DNA of 64,000 nt from Cardiocondyla obscurior (taxonomy: Eukaryota; Arthropoda; Insecta; Hymenoptera; Formicidae), in assembly GCF_019399895.1 (NCBI RefSeq), contig NC_091870.1:2066001-2130000 (forward strand), read 5' to 3'. The notes below the pieces were generated by a model, which did not search any database, was not told the origin of the DNA, and saw only the letters and a list, made by a program, of their open reading frames with translations. The number at the start of each line of letters is the position of its first letter. The first letter of the stretch is position 1. A program made the translations under genes and the position numbers. Below are positions 25,914-39,272 of the stretch, piece after piece.

Positions 25914-28900
25914 GGTGGGAACTACGTTATCGAATCAAATTTGCAATAGCTAATTATGGTACGGTATAATCCGTTAATGAAGCTATACGTTAACTCGACG
26001 TAGAACGAGCTCTACCCGAAGCATTATTTATAACAAACGCTGACAAATCCCTCGCCGAAAACGTTTGATCGAATATTTTCCCATGCTTGAAAATGATATC
26101 TACTTGGCTGACACGTGACATTATTATCATTTCGTGTATCATTTACGACACACGTTATTTCCGTATTCATACAATTTTAAATGTGCAAGGTATCGGGCAC
26201 GGCAACACATTGAGTGATCGCTACATCATTTTGAGTTGTGAAATTAAAAGAATATGTAATGTTCGCGATAATATAAAAATGGGATATTTTTTAAAACGAA
26301 TGCAAATGCAAAAAAAAAAGATAAAATAAAATTTTGTAATGTAAAAAATCAGGTTTAATAAAGCATTTACGCATCGCTTGAACTTTTGCTGAACGAACTA
26401 ATCTACATCTATCTATCTATATGTATATATATATATATCGTTTACTAAATTTACAAACGTATTTAGTTAGACATTTTAGGTTAAATTTACGGTTTGTTTA
26501 AAATTCTCAAATAAGAGCCACTTCCAAGTTACATCGTTCCACATTTAATTAAAGGATACCATATAACTTGAGTCTTCAGCAACGCAATTAACATGTTCCT
26601 TATTAAACGCACGATTATATATCTATGCACAGTAAGCTCTTATCAATTTTATAATCACTATTAAATTCTTGTATACGACTTGCTCGTTATCATCTTTAAA
26701 ACAAAGTCGTTAACGTGCAAGCAGGATTACATTGGTATATAAAATCATGATTTTCTAATAACCGGTGGAGTCGGTGCTAATTTAGTTGGTCTGCTTTACG
26801 TTAAATTACCGCGAGCTTACGTAAGTGATAACGCAGTTGATACGATCTACACGCGAATTACAATCGTATTGCTAATCGGATTACTTTTACAAGCGATTCT
26901 TATTCCACGATTGCCGTCGGCTCGAAAGGCGGTGTCACGAAAGCAAAATCATGGAAAAGCAAGGCCAGGCCGTATCGCCATTCATCGCACTCTTGGAATT
27001 CGTGTCAATCGCGTGTAATCCGGGCGATCTGAAGGATCTAAGCGCGCGGGGGAAGAACTCGTGCAATGTGCCTGCGAGGTACGTCATTCCGCGCATTTGC
27101 CTCGTCATTCCGTGACGTCACGTGTATCGCGAATATCTCGCCGTCTATTGTACAACGTATCGCTCACGTGTGACTTATTGCACGATAAACACGTCTGGTC
27201 CCCTCTGATTCGAACAGAATTAGCTCCGAGTCATTGTCAAGGTGACCACTCGTTTAGATCGCCCAACATCGGACGTGCTGATAGGCGTAATCGTACGGTT
27301 ACGGTGACACTGCACGGCATTATTTCCGCTCCAAACGCAAGTATTTTTCATTTCATTACTGCATCGGCGAACGTGACGATCAATTTTTAATGACTTACAT
27401 TGGCCCGCGACTTGACGAACGTGTAACGATCTCAATTGAATTCAATAAACATTGATTAATCTCGCTGACTTGTTGCTTTGTCACGTTGTCATTACGTACA
27501 TAATGTGCAGGCACGCGGATAGTTAGCGGTACATATTAATCGCCAAGATTCGATATCTGTATTAGCTGCTACTGCTACGAATGAACAAGGGGCGCCAATC
27601 ATTTTTCATTAAAATTCATTGGAGTGTTCTATTGTAAAACGTAATCTCTCGATAGATCTAATTATGATTTTTTAATTACGAAAGTAAAAATACGGGTTTT
27701 TAATTCAAACTTATGGATATCAAGAAAGGAAAAGAAATTATGTAAGCATAAAATATATAACATTGGAAAAAAACTGAAATTAAACTAAAAGTGTATCCTT
27801 TTTATCAGCCAACTAGAGTGATAAGAATTTGATACAAGGAAGAAACAAAATACTCAAATTTAATCTGTTTAACATCAATGCTATCTAGCGTTAACATAAA
27901 TATAGATTAAAGTAAAAGATCATGTAGAGATAATAAAAATCAACAAATCTCATCTACATACAATAATGACTTAATGATCTAAAAAAAGAACGGTTTAATT
28001 AACAACAAATTTATTATTATATATTACTTTCCATCAAAGGATCTATAACGTTCAAAGTCAAAACTGCACGAAAAAAAAAAAATTAGTAAGCAGCCTCATT
28101 AAAATACCCGTTAATCGTACGATTCTTAAATCTGAAAACTTTTTTAATAATTCACGCTGGGATATCCCGGTATGAATGAACAGTCGAGGAACGTACCGCA
28201 AATTGTCATCTCGTTAAAAGAAGAGGCGAGTCTTATTAGCACGTTATGAAAGTATTTAGATCAGCTGTACTGCAAAAGATGTGTAAAATTAAACTCGCAC
28301 AAGCGAACGATCAGAAGCAGGACGGAGGTGGAGGTGGAGGGGCACACCATGCATGGAGGGAAAAGATTTTAGTGCGAAGGGGAGTGGGGAAACCCTCTTG
28401 CAGGATTTATATATACGAGCAATCTCGCGCGGGCCTTTGCGAGTCGCGTCATACGCTTGACCGAGCTGGTCAGTTTACGTGGTGATCGTCACAACCTTGC
28501 CGCGCTTCCGTAGAAGACGGATAATTATTCTCTTTTTATTTTTCCCTCCCTTTTTCTTTTAAAGAATCGTTGCGTCAGTTGTTGTCGGCACGATCGGTCG
28601 TTTGTAACGGCGAGAGGCTGATTTTTCACGCGAAACGCGAGAAAATCATCGCGACGGTTGACAATAACAGACTGCGAGTGCCTGGAGCTGTGTCGATTTG
28701 TGTGAGCTACAATAAAGCCACAATGTTATCATGTGACTCGTTCACTTTTTATCGTTGCTCTCAATCGTTATTACATTATAGATAACGACATTAACAAGGT
28801 TACCGGTAGCAAAATATTTCGCGATAATGTTCAACTTCGTTGGAAAATTATTTGAAATTGAAATATGAGTTAGGCGATAATCGATATCTACGACACGTAC

Positions 28901-31900
28901 ATAATCCACTTAATCCATTTGTCGAGCTTCATGCTCGAGTGAAAAAAAAAAGGGAGGGGAAGAGAGAGAGAAACAATGATAAATAACCCTAATAACGTAA
29001 AATACGATCGTAATTGTATCACGAACGTGGTTTTCTTTAATTTTGATCTAAAGAATTGCATTTTCTTTAGCTTCGAACTTTTACAACAATTATCCGCAAC
29101 GGAACTTTAAAAAAAGAACTGCGTGAACTCAAGATCAAACTCGAGGACTTGGAGCATCGGAAATCACGGGAAAATTCAATCGGCATAGCTTCGATTGGAA
29201 ATTAAAGTCGAAATCGTCGAGTGGTGATCGCATTTATCAACAAGCTGGATTCCCTGCACGGTACCGTGTCTGTGGTGTCAAAAGTGTTTGCTCGTCGGGA
29301 TGATAACCACGTGGTTTTAGATACAACAGAACCGAGAAATTTTACAGATTATTTGTACTCTTCTGAATTCAGATTCAATCGAACCGAACGATTACGACGC
29401 AGTGGTATGACCTCACGACTTTATCTCAAGTAACGTTAAATTGTAAATGAATTTAATATACGTATAAAATATTTTTTATCAATTTTTATAAAATTAATTG
29501 AAAAATTATCTATCTATTTAAATAAGAAAAATTGACAATACTTTGAAAATCAATAGCTGACGCCGTTGAAAAATGAACAAGATTGCGTCACTGTCGTTCA
29601 AAGTTACTCGAAGAATTATTTTTCTGTCAATGAATGAAAATTCTCGACGCGGTTTTTCTCTCGATTTACGATCATGAGCGTGTTTATTTCAGCGGCCTTT
29701 AATAAAAAGCTTCTCTTTACAGACGGTCTCGTGAAGTCAGTTGTAACGTACAGAGATTGGATGTCTCTGCATCTCTCGATGGTAGATTTTAACTGTCGCG
29801 GCTGAGCGAAATTTGACAGGTGAGTGAGCGCTGCGGCGCAAACTTTTATCGGTGAATCAAGGACGGTAAAAAAAAAAAAAAAAAAAAAAAAAACCCGGGC
29901 AGAAAGCATCGTAATAATAATCGTGATTGCTCGTGAAACCAACTGAAATAACGCCACAGATAATAAACGACGCGTCAGAGATAATGGCGGAAATAAGCCG
30001 GGAAAAATAATGAATCATTAGGCTCGCTCTAAAGAACCATCTACATCTAATGCAAATATTAGCGTCTCGTTTTTGAAACTCGCATGCGGCACGGCCGTAC
30101 GTGCGCATGCACATTTCTCGAACTAATACGGCTGGTTACTTCGATCACTTTGACGAGTGGTTCGTTTCTTACGGCATTATTTACATACGTATTGCCGACC
30201 GTACGAAAGACTCTTTCACGCGTTTGTTAAAAGAACTCAAAAAAAAAAGAAAGTACGTGAAACATTGTTAAATCACCGCTGCTTAGGAGACGAGAATGCT
30301 TGGCGAGAATTTTGCACCGCATGAATTTACGACAAAGCGATCCGTTATTTTCGTCGATTGCACAATGATTTAATTTTCGCGAAACTAGCCGTGAAATCAA
30401 AATCGATCAGCGGTAAAAGGGGAAAGGGAACCCATCACTCGGTGTCGCGCGATCGACCATCGGCAAACGTGTAGTTATTCGAAACCAGGAAAAACGAGGG
30501 CATTGAATGTGGTTGCAAATAGGCCGTAAGTCATTGGCACAAAACACGTTTCGCTCACGCACACATACGCGCACAATAGAACGCGCGTCGCTCACTTTCG
30601 TAAATCGCGAGAATATCTCGTACATCCAGCAATTTTTATTACGCACGATACTTATCGTAAATTTGAAACAATAATTATCGATGGAATTGATCGACGTTGA
30701 GTAATAAATTAACTGTCAATTGGCTTCTAAATAATAAAATGGTATAAAATATATATCTGCATCAACATATATGGGCGATACATTTTTTAATGATTATAAA
30801 ATTTAATCGTTTTAACTTAATTGAAAGATAATTTTATAATTTCTCGACCAAATTTCACAAAAATATTTTATATCTGATTATATAGTGAAATTTGAGTAAA
30901 AAATATAAATTATAGGTTGCAGATTATTACGGTAAAATAATATTTTAAATATTCGATATTTTAATAAAATATTACGGTGTAAATCTTGTGCAATATATAA
31001 ATTTTTAGTGGAAAAATAATACGTAATATGCACATAATTTTATATAAAACACGTTTAAACCGAAATGCTTGATCATTCTTTTAAGTCTCACAATCGCATC
31101 GTTGAATCAAATAAAGTTTGTTATCGTTATATCTCGACCGAATATCGAAACGGTGCATTACTCAGCGACATTCTTCGTTCGATACGTTAAAGAAAAAAAA
31201 AAAATTAAGTATTATTAAAATCTTCACGAATGCCTGAATAAACTATTTAACCATATCAATCGCTTCGCCATCGATAAAATTTTCAAATAAAATTTTTAAT
31301 ATTCCGCAGCAGAACATATCTTATTGTAAAAACATTGCAAATTGCAGTTCCAATGTTTAATGTTGGCAGGTTTTTTTACCATTTTACGTTACGTCACGTA
31401 TTACGTTTCACTAGTGCAATATCGTTGTTGTATATGGCCTTTTTGAAAATGGAATAAAATGATAAAATTTCAATGAAGCCATTTATACTATTTTGCCAAA
31501 AAAAAAAAAAAAAAAAAAAAAAATACTGCTGGACGTACGCGTCAGACGACATTGGAAAATAAATAATTTCGCATCGATGAAAAAGGCCAATTGTCAGCAT
31601 TATGACGACACGTAAATGTCACCAAGAAAGGTGCATAAATATTGGCCATTCGTGCCAATCGTGCAAGTCGATTAATCCGCGATCGCGTCGATATTGATAT
31701 TAAAACTCAATAAATTATGAATTATTCATGAAAGCGCTCGCGCGGGCATACGGGCTTACGCGAGCTTTTTAACTTCTTCATACCAGATGGAACGGCCCTT
31801 TATCGGCGCCATAGAATAGCAACAAAAAGCACGCGCGCGGACCATCGCACGAATGCAACGTGTTAACGACGCAAGTTGTTTTTGTTAAAAAAAAAAAAAA

Positions 31901-34900
31901 TTCCGCAAAATCGCCTACAGCGCATCGTAAACAAAACTGTGCTATCCGCAACAAATGGAAATTTCGCAGCGGATCCAATATGCGATTCGTACCGAATGCG
32001 GTTCCGTTACGGGGTATCCGCATTCGTATTCTATTATTAAGCAATGAGAGAAGATCGATCTGCCTGAGCTACAGCCGAATCGAAAGGCGACTTGAATTCT
32101 CTCGAGCGGCGAAGGTAAACGTACAAATTGCAACTACGACAGCGACGATAAAAATATTATTAACGAACGTTTCTGATTAGCGTAGCGTGGCGACACGTTA
32201 TTGCGCGAGCTGCTGGCATTGCGCGAAGCAAGAATTTTTCTCGCATCGAGTTTGAAGTACAGCGTATAATTCTTTCATCGAAGTGAAAAGACGAGATATG
32301 CAAATCTCCATAAAATTTTAATTTCTTTTTTTTTAATGATTATATTAAATATTTAAATATGTTTAAGTGTTGGACACAATATTTGTACATCTTAAACTAT
32401 CTGTTGTACGTAATGTTTATCTCATTATTTATAAAACATAAATCTTATAATATTAATCTTGAAACGCGACGAGATATATATAGCAAGTAACAATCATTTA
32501 AAAAATCATGTATCTTATCTGGAGATATCATATAAGAGAGAAATGCAGCTCGCTTTATCTGCGAAATTAATCAACTACGAATTACTTGAACAAAGTGATT
32601 AAGAAGAACGATTTGACGAATTAAACTGCAATATTGCGAATCTAATTATATTCTGGAGAATTAACTGGATGTTATTTTCAAATAGAGCTAATATCTTCCT
32701 GAGTTATTCGCATCGCTAGTGTTCATTCAGCGCGGATTTTATTCCATTTTCCATTATTATGATAAATAAACATTGAATAAAAGTACAACGAAACGTCATG
32801 AAGCTATAAGCGTCAGAGCAACGATAATTTGACCGTTATAATGAGAAATGTAAATAGAGCTTAATACACGGCCGCTTATTGTTCGAGGATATCGGACATT
32901 CGACTACGCGAATTAGCGATTCGGCGGAATGAGATAAACAAATGGCGTAATTAAATATTCACTCCTGTTCCACTGGTTTGTAAATTCGACCGGATTTCGT
33001 GCCACCAACATACAACGACACTATTTTTATTTATTTACGCGATGACACGTTACGAGCCGCGAGCGGAAATTGCGTATCGTCTATATCTCATATGTGTTCA
33101 CGCACGTGCAAGAAAAAAAAAAAAAAAAATATATAGATATATATATAATATTTTACATTACGTTGAATTTTACAACGCGGCATCACGCAAGAACAGATAT
33201 ATATTTATTTCAACGCGCGCGCCGCAATTAATTCGATTACCTACTTACGCGTTATCTACGTGCGTTTTTGATATTTCCTGTCGCGATTCGTACGTCAAGA
33301 ACTTCTACTTTACACTTTGTAACGGTGCCGGCCTAAAGAGGTAATCGCACCTGACGAAGCATGACTCGCGTATTTTGCAAACATCATTCGTAGGTACAAG
33401 ACCGCAACTTTAAATTCCGCCGACGTGCTCTTTGGGATTAGTTGTTTCAATAAGCAAAAACGCCAGCTGTTCGTAAGCTACAAATAGCCATAAAATTCTT
33501 CAGATATTTGCGATAACCGACGAGAAGATAAAAAAAAAAAAGAGGCTTAATCACCCAGCGCATTTTGTAATCATGCGGAATATCATGAGAGTACCGGTTT
33601 TCCTATTTTTCACATATAGGTATCTACAGTACATTTCCTTCGTATCTACATTATCGTACATCAACTACTTGTGCATCAAGTATTATATACCCTAGCACTA
33701 TACATGCACTAGGACTAGATATGGAATGTTGATCATACTTTCGTTCATTGGAATTATTACTAGAATAGACGATCATGTATTTTTGATTGCTCGAATATCT
33801 TGTCTAATCAATTTCTCCATCGATTAATTGACTGTCAGAGACGATGCTATCTCGTTACTGTCACTTCAGCGACGGCCGACGATAGACTCACTTGAGCTTT
33901 TCTCAATTGAATCGTTTAAATATGCCGTCACTCAATCAATCTCGTCATCAAGTAATTTCATTAATTAATGATGAGAAATTTCATAATGAAATTCGAAATG
34001 GGTCAAACTGCAGAAATTAAATCGTAATATTCTATTGATATTTTTATTAGTATTTGCTCGATGGAAAATAAAATTCCGGCGTGTAAGAAAGATCGTCTTC
34101 GAAAGAGTCATCAACGTAATGTTAAAGTATCGTTATTTTACGAGATCATAAATTCGTGATAGGAACCGAATTAGAAACAGAAAACCGCGGGGCACAACAA
34201 TGAATATATTTTATGAAATTGAAACAAAATAACTGGTACTGCTAAATAAAATAAACTAAGTAAAATAAACAAAAGGAGAAACGGCATAAAAGCATTGCAT
34301 GAGGATTTGTATTATCCAGTTTTTCGGAAAAACAAGCCAAGAGAATGCCATAAGCTAGCGGCGATATAACATATATCTAGTATATAAGCTACCTTTACAA
34401 TAACAAAATTAATAATCCACATTATATATTTTTGTAATTCTTTCTTTTTATTTATTAATGCGCAAAATATTTGATAAATAAAAAAATTTACTCTATATTG
34501 CATTAAGGCTCATAAAATCGTTGGATATCAAATTTTGATAGTCTTATTTTTGAAAATATATCGTATATCTGAATTGAACATACCATATTTTTATACAAAC
34601 GCGTATGACATTTGTCAATTTTTTATTCATCTTTATATTTTAGTAACATATTGTTATATTTACACTTAAGCATTATTTTCTCAAACATCTCACGAAATCC
34701 GATATTGTGATACGATCAAACGCGTTGGACGGTGATATTAATATTGGAAACCGGATACACAATAAAGGGTAGAACGGACAAGAAACTCGTAAATTTACGT
34801 CGATAACTGACTAAAGCATACAAGAAAAGCGTAAGGAGACCATGGAATAAATCATATGAGAAAGTAAAATAAACTATAAATAAAAGAAAGAAAAAGATTC

Positions 34901-35288
34901 TAAGCACGGGAGATTTAATTTCTTCAGCACAAAGTTAGAAAGATGTAATCTTAATTATCTTAGACATTCAAATTTAATAATTGGTAATATATATTTCGTT
35001 TTATCGTCGTAATTAAATTTTATCGTCGAGCGCGACAAATAAATAAATAAAAAGTAGTACCTTTTAGCAGCATTGAAAATGCCACGATATGTATTGATGA
35101 TATTTTTCAAAAATAAACTATCAAATCATTGTGAAAATAATCTCGCGCGAATAGTCCAACGTGCTTCGTCGCTAGCCATGAAATTCACGGTTCGATGAAC
35201 AATGCCCATCAATATTCATACGATAAAAGCGAGTGCTCAAATTTCGACGTAGCTATTACGAGCTGTTTTCGTGAATCCTCCGTCCCTT

Positions 35289-35289
35289 C

Positions 35290-35329
<40 letters not shown>

Positions 35330-35331
35330 AC
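35289..35331. repeat. (TA)n microsatellite with palindromic flanks
   Basis: A TA run of about 30 bases is flanked by TATACATA on the left and TATGTATACATATA on the right, so the whole block is near-palindromic and could extrude as a hairpin. Confidence 0.9.
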
Positions 35332-36711
35332 ATATATACATGTACGCATATGAATCCGTGAGTTTCAATGTCTAAAATATCTAACAATAAGATTACAGAT
35401 GATGACGAGCGATAATATTTACCGACGTGATCACTAGATAAACATCGTCTCCGATCTTTTCTAAAAAAACATTACACGTCCACTTTACGGTGGTTCACGT
35501 CCCACCTTAAAAAGTAGGCTCTCCAAGAGCGTGTTAAGCTTACGTGCAAGTCGGCCGCGCGCGTGCAGCGTTGACTTCATAAAAAAAAAAAAAAAAGAAA
35601 AAAGAGAAAACCTTGATAAAATCGGGAATAGAGCCATAAAAAATTTCTCGACGGCGGTCAACGGCGGACGACGGCGGAGTGGTCGGCGGCCGCATATTTT
35701 GCGCTCCATCGATCGGTCGAGAGGGCCCCGAACGAGCGACAAAAGCCGGCTGAGTAGCCGGCGACAACGCGCGGCGCGGAGTATTTAAAACCATTTAGCC
35801 GGGCAGTTAATTGCGGCAATAATTCCACCGATGGAATAATAATGCCGACCGTCGAGTCGCGGCATGCGGCCCGATAAATCCGACGAGAGATTTCAGAAGA
35901 GCCGCGCCGGGCCATGCCCGAAAAGCGCACGCGACTACGCGCATCCCGTGCAATGATATATTGAGCGACGCGTGGCTGTAATGTCGACATTTCGCCTTAA
36001 TGTATCGCGGGGAATACGACGAGAGGGGAAAAATAGAGGGAATGGGTCCCCTAAAATATCTTATCCGTACAATGTTGCGTCTCCGAAATATTAATGAATC
36101 ATCGCGTTAAATTACACTTACTAATCAGTGGCGATGTTAACCCACATTGGAATGCGCGCGATTAAGTAATTGACCGCGATAAGAAATTAGCATAAAACGG
36201 ACGTTGAGCGGATCCAGCAGCTTCGTTCGATGTTTAATCGTTAATGTATGGTAATTGTTATTGTATTCGGTCGCCTAGATTTTAATTCGTGCAAATCGTT
36301 CGCGGTATCGTAATACAAATTAAGGAATAATGCGCGACTGTGCATACGAAAGTAACATTAATTACGGCAAAAAAAAAAAAAAAAACAAAATTTTTCTTTT
36401 TTTAATATCTCCCAGTATTGCGGGGGCTAAAAATCGCCTGTTATTCTCGCGCTTAATTAAATTCGCGGTATAATAATCGCCATTAAACGAATTTACCTAA
36501 ATACGAAATGAATGAGCGGTCATTTTTATTCCCTGCGCATTTTTGCCTTATTTTTATGAAATACCGTCCCTTTAATCCAGCTCTAATTAGGATCCTTTAC
36601 GACGTAAAGTTACATACGTTTTTCTTTTTATTTCCTTTTTGCACATTATATATGCACGTATCTCGGCTCGAATGAATTCGCAGTACTAGGTATCAAAAAT
36701 AAAAATTTAAC

Positions 36712-36768
36712 TCTTCTTTCTTTCTTTCTCTCTCTCTCTCTCTCTTTCTCTTTTGCTCTTTCTCACTT
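36712..36768. repeat. CT-rich microsatellite
   Basis: CTTT repeats pass into a CT dinucleotide run and then impure CTTT sequence. Non-coding context. Confidence 0.85.
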
Positions 36769-39272
36769 TTCTCCACATACGCGAGCCACCGTGTTTTAGA
36801 ACTCAGTATTTTGCAAACTGTTTCAATCGCGGTCCAAAGCAGGAAATACATTTCTCATCGCGAATCAGTACATACACGCATGTAACAAAAAATTCACGAA
36901 AACAAATATGCTCTCGCTATACGTAATAGAGTAGAAATATGACAATGTTACTATTATTAAAAAAAAAATTCTTTTTTATGATATTACATGATTAAAAAAA
37001 AAAAAAAAAACATTTGTCAAGTTCGTAGAAATATTTTTAAAGATATATATTTCTTTCTCTTGTCTTTCTCTGTTTTTCGCGGAGTCGTTATCATTACTCT
37101 TTATTATGCTTTTTTTCTCTCCCTCTCTCTTTTGGAATATATACCGGCCTTTCCATAATCTCTCAGTGGAACTTCTCCGAGACTTGACCCACTAAAACGT
37201 ATTAAGTTTATCGTCGACTAAGCGCACTAAGCGCGAAAACAGAGAAAAGGAAACGAGCAAATCGAGTGTGCGACGAGACTGAAATAACGAACAAAATTGC
37301 CCAAATTGATGATAGCCGCAGTACATGAAATTCAACCGAAATTTTATTCTCTCATCTACAGTAAAAAAAGGGTCCATGTAAATGATTAAATATATCTGAA
37401 ATAACTCTTGAACGTTTAATTAATTGCATTAACATTAATTAATACCAATTGTAATTAATTAAATTTTCTTTTCCATTTTTTTCTTTTTTATTAATCTATA
37501 TGACGTTAAAATGCATTATATAAAATTGAAAATTTAATTTTTGCACGTCCGAAGCAGTCCGATTGCGCGACCCTTACAAAAAGTTTTCTTTAGACGCTTT
37601 TAAAAGTTTCACTGTTGTACTTTAGCGTACATTGCATTAGGATAACACAACAAATAACTTTCGATGAATGCATATATACATGCGAATAAACGGAAGAAAA
37701 TAGAGAAAGGGAAAATAAAAAGAAATTTTTGATGGCCGGAAATTTCCTGTCGAGGAGCCTTGCATGGAAATGCTTCTCTTGCTTTTAAGATAATAATGAG
37801 TAAATATGGACTTTATATTGTCGGCGCTGTGTGAAAATTTCTCTTCGAATAAAACTTCTCCGTTGTTTTCGATGCGTTATAAAAGTTTCGCGCGCTTTGC
37901 GACGATTAAAAAAATATATAATTATTTAAAATTTTAAATTAATTACACGACGTTAAAGAACCAGCAAAATTTATAACACGATAACAAAATTAATAAAATA
38001 AAATTTATTCGTATTTACTCGAGGCGAGATAAGATATCTTCGTTAATTAAATTTTTATCGCGTTATCGCGATTTCTGATTATTACCACTTAGTGATTATA
38101 TTCTAAAAAAAAATAAAAAAATAAAATAACGTTTTTAAATATATTATACAAAACTAATGTCGCATTCGGTAACTAGAGTGTAACAAAATACTGCAGTGAC
38201 TGATCGACTGTAAAAACTGAGAATCTAGTGTTTCGTAACCATTTAAAATAATGCATTCCATTTAAATGTTTTTAAAATGACAAATTTTGTTCAATTACCA
38301 CCGGCAATTTGCTATCGGATTATATTGACAAGCTCTGCCAGCAAAAACGATTTCGAACAGAGACAAATGATATCAAATCTGTTGCAATATCTAAACAAAT
38401 TTGTTTCAATCTGTTATCGCGTTACAGTTCGTTCACTGAGCACTTAAAAAATTATTTAATCGTTGAAATAGGCACGAAAGGATCAGACGCACACGTTAGA
38501 AGTTTAGAGAATTAATTAAGAATAACGAAAGTGTATGAACCTATTATATCTGATATACTTAAGCCCTTAGAATTTTTTCTAAAAATAATTATTCCGAATA
38601 TATTTTTTTATTCACAAATTGGGAATTTCTTTTCTTTTCTTTTCTTTTATGCGCGTGTAAGTTCGCGAAACTCGGATGACAGTACGGATAAGTCATCTTT
38701 GTGCGTTTCTCGAGTCTTTCGACCTATTGGCGCGAAATGTCATGAGAGTGTGGCGCGCCACGTGGTCATCGATGGTCATATGTTGACATTGTTGACGTTA
38801 CACCCTTGCATCTCGTTCCTTATCGCGCTTTCAACTACGCGACGTACTTGCACTCGTGCGAAAAATATTATATATATTTGTGTTCATCAGCGTCGTCTTA
38901 GCAACTCCTACAACGAAGAAACGACAACGACGACGACGACAGTGAACGGCATTCGATGTCACCGTCGCTGTTCGACCCTTTGACAGTCGCGAAAATTCGA
39001 GATATCCGCGAAAACGAAACCGCGGGACTGTCCGCCGATCATCGAGATCGTCGACAAAATATCTAACGAGATGCAAGAGCGTACCGAATATTATCGTGAC
39101 ACGCGAGTTATATCTCCGAATATTTTGAGGTTAAACCCAACGCACCTCTCATGCGCTTCGTGGAGGCGCATGATAATATTGTTCCTGAAACGATGACTAC
39201 TTACTATTTAATTAAAAGCCGATAACGTTAGTTTAAAAATCGCATGTTATCTTCTTTCAGTCATTGTGCAAC

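Larger units (their letters stand above)
20513..39272. other. Gene-free stretch upstream of cystinosin
   Basis: No protein exon, tRNA or rRNA could be supported on either strand. The stretch contains long A/T homopolymers (for example about 24 A at 29869-29893 and a similar run at 31499-31523), a GA microsatellite at 25876-25911, a TA palindromic microsatellite at 35289-35331 and a CT-rich tract at 36712-36768. Several AT-rich segments with repeated TAAT cores (for example 36080-36330 and 22000-22130) look like candidate insect conserved non-coding DNA, but that is only an impression. The 5' UTR of cystinosin probably begins near the right end, with a splice acceptor at 39260. Confidence 0.5.
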
